DNA of 47,353 nt, from assembly GCA_016288755.1 (NCBI GenBank), contig JAEELE010000017.1, positions 1 to 47,353 of the forward strand, written 5' to 3'. Position numbers and translations under genes: made by a program. This stretch comes from Oscillospiraceae bacterium (lineage in GTDB: Bacteria; Bacillota; Clostridia; Oscillospirales; Ruminococcaceae). Shown here piece after piece: positions 41,797 to 47,353 of the stretch. Position 1 is the stretch's first letter, and each line of letters opens with the position of its first letter. A model generated the notes under the pieces. The model saw only the letters and a program-made list of their open reading frames with translations, did no database searches and was not told where the DNA came from.

Positions 41797-42125
41797 AGCT
41801 TCTCGAACCGCTCAATATTGGTGACGAACACCGTGGCGCCGCCGACGGGAACCTCCAGCGGCATCGAGGGCACGGTGCCGGAGACCGGCGAGCCGTAGGT
41901 CGGAGTGGAGGGCACAAACTGCTTTCGGTGGTGGCACTTCTGCTGCACGACCTCGATCACGGCGTCGACCTGATCCTCCTCGACACAGATGAGGAAGGTA
42001 GTGTTGCCCGAGCTGAGAAAGCTGCCCGAGGATGCGAGCTTGGTGGCACGGAAGCCGTGCTTGGAGAGCGCCTTTGAGACAGCCGCGCTGTCATCGCCGT
42101 TGACGACTGCAAAGATCAGTTTCAT
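41793..42125 (-). CDS. darA: cyclic di-AMP receptor DarA
   Basis: 110-residue PII-like protein that binds c-di-AMP: MKLIFAVVNGDDSAAVSKAL, FRATKLASSGSFLSSGNTTFL and PTYGSPVSGTVPSMPLEVP, all typical DarA (PstA, YaaQ) motifs. First gene of the darA-holB-surE-unknown-ricT operon. A GAGG lies rather far (13 bases) before the ATG, and the leader holds a hairpin. Confidence 0.94.
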   Translation of the reverse strand: MKLIFAVVNGDDSAAVSKALSKHGFRATKLASSGSFLSSGNTTFLICVEEDQVDAVIEVVQQKCHHRKQFVPSTPTYGSPVSGTVPSMPLEVPVGGATVFVTNIERFEKL

Positions 42126-42175
42126 AGTGCAGGATCGACCTCATTTCCTCTGTTGTGATCGCATGGGATGCCTGT

Positions 42176-42203
42176 GCATGTCCTCCCGGACGGGCTCACA
42201 TGC
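42176..42203 (-). promoter_or_regulatory. leader hairpin of darA operon
   Basis: GCATGT and ACATGC pair, with an inner CCCG/CGGG stem and a symmetric internal loop, in the about 85-base leader. No U run follows. Possible control or stability element. Confidence 0.45.
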
Positions 42204-42216
42204 TTATCCGAATATA

Positions 42217-42245
42217 ATTATACCACAAAAATCCGGATTGCGCAA
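42217..42245 (-). promoter_or_regulatory. sigma-A-like promoter of darA operon
   Basis: Minus strand TTGCGC (complement of 42240-42245), 17 bases, TATAAT (complement of 42217-42222). The -35 box is weak. Confidence 0.75.
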
Positions 42246-42278
42246 GAGGGAGAAGCGCGGAATGCGGCATCGGCAAAA

Positions 42279-42309
42279 AATTCCCCCGGCACAGCAGTCC
42301 GGGGGAATT
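42279..42309 (-). terminator. terminator of zinc-ribbon gene
   Basis: AATTCCCCCGG (42279-42289) and CCGGGGGAATT (42299-42309), an 11-bp stem with a 9-base loop. On the minus strand TTTTTT follows. A classic intrinsic terminator. Confidence 0.95.
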
Positions 42310-42327
42310 CGGTTCGTATGGACAGGA

Positions 42328-42906
42328 TCACATGCCGCTGAGGGTCGGGGTGCCGTCTGCGGGTGTGTCGGAGGATTCTGCATCGCTCTCCGGTGCGTAG
42401 GCGCCGGCTGCATCTGCCATCGCAGCGAGTGCAGCGAGGTCGCCGCCGATCGCGGGCTTCGGTGCAGAAGGAGCCGCGGTCGTCGGAGCAGCAACAGGCG
42501 TCGGCGCTGCAGCAGGCGTCGGCGCTGCAGCAGGCGTCGGAGCCGGAGCAGGCGTCGGAGCCGGAGCAGGAGCCGGAGCAGGAGCGGGAGCCGGAGCCGG
42601 AGCAGCAGGCTTTGCGGGAGCTGCAGACTTCGCATGTGCAGACTTTTCCTCGGTCTCCTTGTCCTCCTTCTCGTCGTAATCACCCTCGAGCCAGCCGACG
42701 CGGCTCATCTGCTTCTCCGGAATACGCTTCAGCGGAGAATAGACAAATTTCGGACAGTGGAAGCCGGCATCGACCAGACCCTTCTTGGCGCAGAGCACCT
42801 TGTCGCCGTCCTTCGCGCGCTTGCCGGATTCGCAGTATTCGCACTTGGGCTCGATCGCCTTGCCGAAATACTTGCCGCCTTTGGAGAAAACATCAAACAG
42901 TCCCAT
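42328..42906 (-). CDS. zinc-ribbon protein with Pro/Ala tail
   Basis: 192 residues, not recognised. The first about 75 residues hold four or more cysteines in a zinc-ribbon-like spacing (CEYC, VLCAKKG, FHCPKFVY). The middle is a long Pro-Ala run, with a Lys/Glu lead-in. The tail is Ala-rich. ATG at 42906 with AGAGG 8 bases upstream (the GTG at 42915 is less likely). Own promoter and terminator, so monocistronic. Confidence 0.7.
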   Translation of the reverse strand: MGLFDVFSKGGKYFGKAIEPKCEYCESGKRAKDGDKVLCAKKGLVDAGFHCPKFVYSPLKRIPEKQMSRVGWLEGDYDEKEDKETEEKSAHAKSAAPAKPAAPAPAPAPAPAPAPAPTPAPAPTPAAAPTPAAAPTPVAAPTTAAPSAPKPAIGGDLAALAAMADAAGAYAPESDAESSDTPADGTPTLSGM

Positions 42907-42989
42907 ATTGGTCACCTCTTATTGATTCGTGGCGTCGGAAAAACGGCTTCTGAGCTCGTTTTCCGGCGCAATGCCCGTGTATTTCCTAC

Positions 42990-43018
42990 ATTATAGCACA
43001 TTTTTGCGAATTTGTCCA
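42990..43018 (-). promoter_or_regulatory. sigma-A-like promoter of zinc-ribbon gene
   Basis: Minus strand TGGACA (complement of 43013-43018), 17 bases, TATAAT (complement of 42990-42995). Confidence 0.83.
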
Positions 43019-43097
43019 GTCCTTTTCGATATTTTTATGCGGATTGCAAGAAATTCACATTTGACCTCTGTGCAAAGAAACGAATTACCGCAAAAAA

Positions 43098-43132
43098 GTG
43101 CCCCCGCGCACCGCAGCAGGCACGCGGGGGAC
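43098..43132 (-). terminator. terminator after Cys-rich peptide gene
   Basis: CCCCCGCG and CGCGGGGG form the stem (with flanking GT/AC). On the minus strand a TTTTTT tract follows. It lies directly after the 42-residue gene. Confidence 0.92.
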
Positions 43133-43148
43133 ACCGGTTTGCAGGGGC

Positions 43149-43277
43149 TCAGCAGCCGCAGCCGCAGTTGTTGTTGTTGCCGCAGCTGTTGTTGCCGCAG
43201 CCGCAGCCGCAGAACATGAAGAAGATGAGCAGAAGGATAATGATCCACCAGAAGCTGTTGCAGTCGTTGCCGCACAT
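43149..43277 (-). CDS. 42-residue Cys/Asn-rich membrane peptide
   Basis: A short gene with clear signals: ATG at 43277 with AAGGAG 9 bases before it, and a strong terminator after the stop. The peptide starts MCGNDCNSF, has one membrane helix (WWIIILLLIFFMF) and ends in a Cys/Gly/Asn-rich tail with nine cysteines in 42 residues. I do not recognise it. Possible roles are a metal-binding or spore-coat-like small protein; nothing fixes this. Confidence 0.72.
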   Translation of the reverse strand: MCGNDCNSFWWIIILLLIFFMFCGCGCGNNSCGNNNNCGCGC

Positions 43278-43421
43278 AATCAAGCACTCCTTATCAATGG
43301 TCGCAGATGATCGGGCGGCGCGGTGTCCGGAGCACCGGGCCTTTCTCAGAGGCGGCTTGCCGCTCTCTGGTCTTATCATATGCGGACGCCGGGAATGTGT
43401 GCATGCGGTTTCCGATGCTGT

Positions 43422-44903
43422 TCAGAGCGGGCGGAAGGGGATGCCCTCCTCCTGCGCATACTGCGCGGCTGGGGAGCCGGTCGGGGCGCAGATCGTCAGC
43501 TGATCGCAGCAGTCGGCGGCAAGCGGCGCGATCGCCGTCTCCCTGCCGGTGACCGTCAGGGTCTTCAGGCTGACGCAGCCGACCAGCGCGTCCTGCCCGA
43601 TCGCCCCGACCAGCGGCGGCACCGTCAGCGCCTCGAGCCGGAAGCAGCCCTCCAGCGCGGCATAGCCGATCTCCCGGAGACTTTCCGGGAGCGTCAGCTC
43701 GGTCAGGGCACTGCACCCGCGCAGCGAAGCCTCCGCAAGCGCCGTGACGCCCTCGGGCACATGCAGCGCGCCCTCATAGCCGCCCGGGCAGCGCAGCAGC
43801 GTGGTGCGGTCCTTGTTGTAGAGCACGCCGTTTTCCGACGCAAATACGGGGTTTTCGGGCGATACCTCGATCGCGTTGAGCGCGGATTCCTCGATCCAGA
43901 AGCTCTGCGAACGGTTGCCGTCCGCGAGCACGATCGGCAGGATCTGCGTCGGAAAAGCGTCGGGCGCGAGCGTGACGGTCTCTGCAGGGAGCGTCAGCGT
44001 GCCGCCGTGACCCGCAGGGCAGCAGATCAGCTCGGTGCGGTCGGCGGACATCAGCACGCCGTCGAGGTCGCAGAATGCCGGATTGCCCGGCAGCACGCGA
44101 ATCTCGGTCAGTCCGCCGCAGCCCGCGAGCGCCGCGCCGTCCTCGCCGACCGAAACGGTCTCTGCCGGAAGGGTCAGCCTGCCGGTCTTCCCCTGCGGGC
44201 AGCGCAGCAGCTCGGTCGCATCGGCATTATAGAGCACGCCGCTGCGGCTCGAGAGTGCCGGATTGCCCGGCGTGACCGTGATGGCACGGAGCGCGCGGCA
44301 GCCGTGCAGCAGCGGCGCCGCGGTGACAGATGCGGAAAAATGGATTTCGCGGAGCTGACGGCAGGCAGAGACCGCATGCCGCCCGATATGGCGCAGGCTT
44401 TCCGGCAGCGAGAGCGTCCGCAGCCTGCGGCAGCCGTGGAAGGCGAGCTCCTCGATGACCTCGACCGATTCGGGCAGGGTCACCGCGGGAATCTGATCGC
44501 AGCCGCGCAGTGCCGAGCGTCCGATCTTCCGGACGGTATCGGGCACGGTCAGGGACTTTTTGCGCCCGACGGGGCAGTCGATCAGCACGGTCTGTTCTTT
44601 ATTGTAGAGGACGCCGTCGCGGGAGCTGAAATCGTCGTGGAGCGGCGAGACGCGGATGGACTCGAGCGATTTGAGCTCCTTGAGCTCGGGGAGCGGCAGA
44701 TGCTCCATGCGGAAGGGGAGTGAGAGGTCGCGCAGCTCGCTGCAGCCCTCGAAGGCTTTGGGTGCGATATCGCAGACGGGCAGATTCTCGACGACATTGG
44801 GCAGCTCGACCGATTTGCGCGCCTTGTTCCAGCCGGTGACTGTTGCGCTGTCGTGGTGCAGCACGAACACATAGTCCTTGATCTGTACGGTTTTTTCCTT
44901 CAT
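43422..44903 (-). CDS. BspA-type leucine-rich repeat protein, no signal
   Basis: 493 residues made of LRR_5 (BspA-like) repeats such as VRKIGRSALRGCDQIPAVTL and LREIGYAALEGCFRLEALTV. Between them a second motif appears four times: GVLYNKxxTxLIxCPxGxxG followed by LTLP. The N-terminus MKEKTVQIKDYVFVLHHD has no signal peptide or lipobox, although BspA proteins are usually secreted. ATG at 44903 has AAAGGAG 9 bases upstream. Role unknown. Confidence 0.85.
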   Translation of the reverse strand: MKEKTVQIKDYVFVLHHDSATVTGWNKARKSVELPNVVENLPVCDIAPKAFEGCSELRDLSLPFRMEHLPLPELKELKSLESIRVSPLHDDFSSRDGVLYNKEQTVLIDCPVGRKKSLTVPDTVRKIGRSALRGCDQIPAVTLPESVEVIEELAFHGCRRLRTLSLPESLRHIGRHAVSACRQLREIHFSASVTAAPLLHGCRALRAITVTPGNPALSSRSGVLYNADATELLRCPQGKTGRLTLPAETVSVGEDGAALAGCGGLTEIRVLPGNPAFCDLDGVLMSADRTELICCPAGHGGTLTLPAETVTLAPDAFPTQILPIVLADGNRSQSFWIEESALNAIEVSPENPVFASENGVLYNKDRTTLLRCPGGYEGALHVPEGVTALAEASLRGCSALTELTLPESLREIGYAALEGCFRLEALTVPPLVGAIGQDALVGCVSLKTLTVTGRETAIAPLAADCCDQLTICAPTGSPAAQYAQEEGIPFRPL

Positions 44904-44936
44904 GGCGTAGTGCTCCTTTCTCTCTTGATCGCATTC

Positions 44937-44965
44937 ATTATACCACATTTGTCCGCAAAATGCAA
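44937..44965 (-). promoter_or_regulatory. sigma-A-like promoter of LRR gene
   Basis: Minus strand TTGCAT (complement of 44960-44965), 17 bases, TATAAT (complement of 44937-44942). Heptamer repeat copy J begins four bases further upstream. Confidence 0.85.
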
Positions 44966-44969
44966 TTCA

Positions 44970-45041
44970 AGTGAGAAATGAGGAGTGAGAAATGAGAAGT
45001 GAGGAATGAGGAGTGAGAAGTGATTGCGCGGGGCGCAAATG
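44970..45041 (+). repeat. dispersed heptamer repeat, copy J
   Basis: GTGAGAA, ATGAGGA, GTGAGAA, ATGAGAA, GTGAGGA, ATGAGGA, GTGAGAA in tandem (44970-45022), then a short palindrome TTGCGC-GGG-GCGCAA (about 45023-45037). The GTTGTTCCG junction is absent. It sits between the LRR promoter and the permease terminator. Confidence 0.75.
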
Positions 45042-45056
45042 TGAGGAAAAAACAAA

Positions 45057-45092
45057 AAGAGAGGGGAGTACGTCCGCAATCCCCTCCCTCTT
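45057..45092 (-). terminator. terminator of ABC permease gene
   Basis: AAGAGAGGGGA (45057-45067) pairs imperfectly with TCCCCTCCCTCTT (45080-45092). On the minus strand TTTGTTTTTT follows. Confidence 0.75.
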
Positions 45093-45122
45093 GTGGTTTC
45101 CCCTCAGAACCGCGCTCCGCGC

Positions 45123-47353
45123 TTATTGCAGCAATGCACCCTCCTCCATGCGCTTGTTCAGGGCGTGCAGTCCCGGTCTTGCAGCCACCGCCGCGATCAG
45201 CAGATTGACCGCCAGTGTCAGCCCCAGCATCCCGATCATCACTGCCAGCGCAAGCATCATGCTTTCGTTCTCCATTTGCAGGAGCAGCACGATCCAGAGC
45301 GTGCCAGCCAGTCCGATCACACAGCCGATCAGCGTCGCTGTCGCTACAAACATCAGGCTCTCGAGCAGCACCGTCCGGCGCACCGATTGCTTTGTCATGC
45401 CGACTGTGCGGAGCATCATCAGCTCGTCGGAACGGTTGAGCACGCTGGTGTTGACCGTGTTGATCATCGTGAAGATGCCGGTCAGCCAGACCGCCAGCAG
45501 CGCGACAATGCAGATCGTAACAATGGCGCGGATCAGCACGGAAAGCCCCGTGCCCGTCGCAAAATTGTCGTAGATATTGATCGTCGTATGCGCGTTCCGC
45601 ACATATTCATCGACCGTGCCGCGCACCGCTTCGTAGTCGGAAATGCTCCTGACCGAGAACTGCACGCTCATGTGCCGCCCGACGTTGTTGCTCTGCAGCA
45701 CGCCGACAAGTGCGGCGTTGTCGAGCGGTACGAGCAGATTGCAGTCGCCGTAGCGGTCGTAGCCCGTCGTTGTGTCGCCGAACAGCACGATGCGCTGCTC
45801 CGCCGTCAGCGTGAGCGCGCCCGCAAGCTGCAGAGGCGCAAAGTTTTCGAGACCGTCGAGCTTGATGACCGCGGGAAACCAGACTGCCTTTGCCTGCTCC
45901 GCGCCCTCTTTGCCCGAGAGGAAAACCGCGCCCTTTTTCTGCACCCATTCGTCATAGCTGATGCCGAAAATGTCCCTGAGAATATTGTCATATTCCGAGC
46001 GGAGCACGAGCTTTGCGGTAAAACCGGTCTGCGTGCCCTCTGCTGCCGGCTTGAGGGAGTAGCCCGGGAACATTTCCTGATTTTCGTGACGGCTTTCGAT
46101 CTCCGCTGCGATGCTGCTGTCACAGCTCCGGATTGCTTCGATCTGATCCGGCTCCCACGCGCAGAGCGTTTCAATATAATTGTAGAAGTTCAGCGACCGG
46201 ATCTGCGGATTGCCCGAGAAGGTCTTGTCGGCGAACGAGATCGCATCGACGTCCGGCTCGTGGAAGTAGATCGAAAAATCCTCGGTCTGGATCTCGCTGC
46301 GGTGTTTGACAAGCTCGACCCCGAAGAACGTGCCGAACGAGCCGCCGAAGAAGAACAGCGCCGTGCCGATCGTCATGGTGACGACCGCGAGCACGAAGCG
46401 GCGGCGGGTGCGGCGGATATTCCGCACGGTGTAGTGCCGCAGAAAGCTGAACGGCGTGCGGTTGAGCTTGGATTTTTTCGGTGCCTTCAGGTGTCCCTCA
46501 AAGCGCGCCTGCTGCTTTGCGAGCTTTTTCTGCATTTTCTTTTCCGGGTCGGAGCCGAAGAGGTCGCGTGTGAAGATATTCTGCTTCTTGGTGCTTTTGA
46601 GCTCCGCCTTTTTGGTCGCCTCGAGGGGTGCGTATGCCCTTGACGCCCACATCGAGGAGGAATACGCCGAGAAGAAGATCGCGGTGACGGCGAGCAGCGT
46701 GAAGACCAGCAAAAGCAGCGGCATCGGCTGATATTCCGTGCCGATGTTGAGGCTGTGCAGTGCGTGCGCGGTCAGACTGCCGCAGAGATGCGCCGCCAGC
46801 ATGCCGACCGGAACCGCCGCGAGGACATAGAACATCGCCTCGAAGCAGACCAGCGCGGCGATCTGCCGCCTTGACGCGCCCATGATGCGCAGCGTCGCAA
46901 ACTGTGCCCGGCGCTCCTGCACCGAGATCTCGAATGCATTGTCGATGACCGCGCGCATCAGCATCCACAGCGCGAACGCGATGATCAGCACCGTGACCGT
47001 CACGCCGAACCGCGAGTTGTAGTTTCCGCCGAGATCGGGGAGAACCCACATCGAAATCGCATCTGCGCCGCGGAATTTCAGCGTGAGCAGCTCGAGATTG
47101 TACATGCCTGCAGTTTTACCATAGGGGTGCAGTGTCGCGTCGCGATCGCTCTCGGGCAGACCGAGGTTCTGATAGAGCAGCTCGAGCTCACTGTCAAAGC
47201 TCATGCGGTCGCTCATCACCAGAAAGAGATTGTGCCATCTGCCGAAATGATGCTCGCCGAACTGTGAGGTCTCATAGAAGCCCGCGTTCGGCTCCTCCAG
47301 ACCGGTTTTGAGGTCGATGTCGTTCAGATAGGAGACCGGCAGGCTGAGGAAGG
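45123..47353 (-). CDS. FtsX-type ABC transporter permease (partial)
   Basis: Permease of the MacB/BceB group. The frame stays open to the window edge (47353), so the true N-terminus is outside, and the ATG at 47219 is internal. About 742 residues are visible. FtsX domain one has LIIAFALWMLMRAVIDNAFE with QERRAQFATLRIMGASRRQI. A membrane pair follows, then a helix (RFVLAVVTMTIGTALFFFGG) before an about 250-residue extracellular region, and a C-terminal FtsX domain (RSDELMMLRTVGMTKQSVRR). Such pumps export lipids, peptides or drugs. The ATPase gene is not in view. Confidence 0.9.
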   Translation of the reverse strand, partial: FLSLPVSYLNDIDLKTGLEEPNAGFYETSQFGEHHFGRWHNLFLVMSDRMSFDSELELLYQNLGLPESDRDATLHPYGKTAGMYNLELLTLKFRGADAISMWVLPDLGGNYNSRFGVTVTVLIIAFALWMLMRAVIDNAFEISVQERRAQFATLRIMGASRRQIAALVCFEAMFYVLAAVPVGMLAAHLCGSLTAHALHSLNIGTEYQPMPLLLLVFTLLAVTAIFFSAYSSSMWASRAYAPLEATKKAELKSTKKQNIFTRDLFGSDPEKKMQKKLAKQQARFEGHLKAPKKSKLNRTPFSFLRHYTVRNIRRTRRRFVLAVVTMTIGTALFFFGGSFGTFFGVELVKHRSEIQTEDFSIYFHEPDVDAISFADKTFSGNPQIRSLNFYNYIETLCAWEPDQIEAIRSCDSSIAAEIESRHENQEMFPGYSLKPAAEGTQTGFTAKLVLRSEYDNILRDIFGISYDEWVQKKGAVFLSGKEGAEQAKAVWFPAVIKLDGLENFAPLQLAGALTLTAEQRIVLFGDTTTGYDRYGDCNLLVPLDNAALVGVLQSNNVGRHMSVQFSVRSISDYEAVRGTVDEYVRNAHTTINIYDNFATGTGLSVLIRAIVTICIVALLAVWLTGIFTMINTVNTSVLNRSDELMMLRTVGMTKQSVRRTVLLESLMFVATATLIGCVIGLAGTLWIVLLLQMENESMMLALAVMIGMLGLTLAVNLLIAAVAARPGLHALNKRMEEGALLQ

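Noticed and set aside
47219..47353. Permease start at 47219
   Set aside because: The frame continues without a stop to the window end.

Overview
The window looks like a chromosomal segment of a GC-rich, low-complexity-repeat-bearing Gram-positive bacterium of the Oscillospiraceae/Ruminococcaceae type (Clostridia). The grounds are a dockerin-bearing rhamnogalacturonan lyase (a cellulosome-type extracellular enzyme), a SpoIID sporulation protein, c-di-AMP receptor DarA, RicT, YlxM-Ffh-S16-KhpA gene order, ECF transporter parts and lipoprotein glycan hydrolases. Genus and species cannot be fixed from the sequence alone. No tRNA, rRNA, CRISPR array, transposase, phage gene or replication origin was seen.

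Layout. 1-210: a 128-bp imperfect palindrome. 211-4069 (+): alpha/beta hydrolase, then the secreted dockerin-tagged PL11 lyase. 4288-5961 (-): ECF transporter S component with a structured leader, then SpoIID. 6024-8834 (+): citrate synthase with a consensus promoter and an FG-GAP-like lipoprotein. 9052-12068 (+): receiver-only regulator, OmpR-type regulator, sensor kinase and a DUF3592-like protein. 12177-14877 (+): DUF1385 protein, PrmC, DUF4272 protein. 15235-18199 (+): recA-recX-unknown. 18344-20663 (+): rimO-pgsA-small membrane protein. 21002-24387 (-): metH-unknown-dtd. 24500-26470 (-): second citrate synthase and a membrane protein. 26629-30035 (-): two surface lipoprotein hydrolases (GH5-like and SGNH) and a small radical SAM protein. 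30131-35069 (-): one long operon of split transketolase, VanZ-like, MurL-like epimerase, Uma2 nuclease, tautomerase and GlsB-type protein. 35493-37811 (-): ylxM-ffh-rpsP-khpA. 38188-42125 (-): darA-holB-surE-unknown-ricT. 42328-44903 (-): zinc-ribbon/Pro-Ala protein, 42-residue Cys-rich membrane peptide, cytoplasmic-looking LRR protein. 45123-47353 (-): FtsX-type ABC permease, cut by the window end.

Functionally most of the window is housekeeping (DNA repair, translation, secretion, central carbon, envelope). The accessory part is plant polysaccharide breakdown: pectin backbone lyase with a dockerin, and cell-anchored GH5-like and SGNH hydrolases.

The most unusual signal lies between the genes. 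Nearly every gap between operons carries a member of a dispersed, non-coding repeat family: runs of 7-base units (GTGAGGA, GTGAGAA, GAGGTAG and variants), a conserved GGAGTTGTTCCGTCAT junction, and in the full copies a core with two short hairpins, closed by a pyrimidine-rich 7-base run. A second, about 125-bp GC-rich repeat sits upstream of the transketolase and ylxM-ffh promoters and is also followed by purine-rich runs. I know of no described family that matches; this is the best candidate here for something undescribed. Eight sigma-A-like promoters, all with exactly 17-bp spacing, could be read directly and fix several gene starts.
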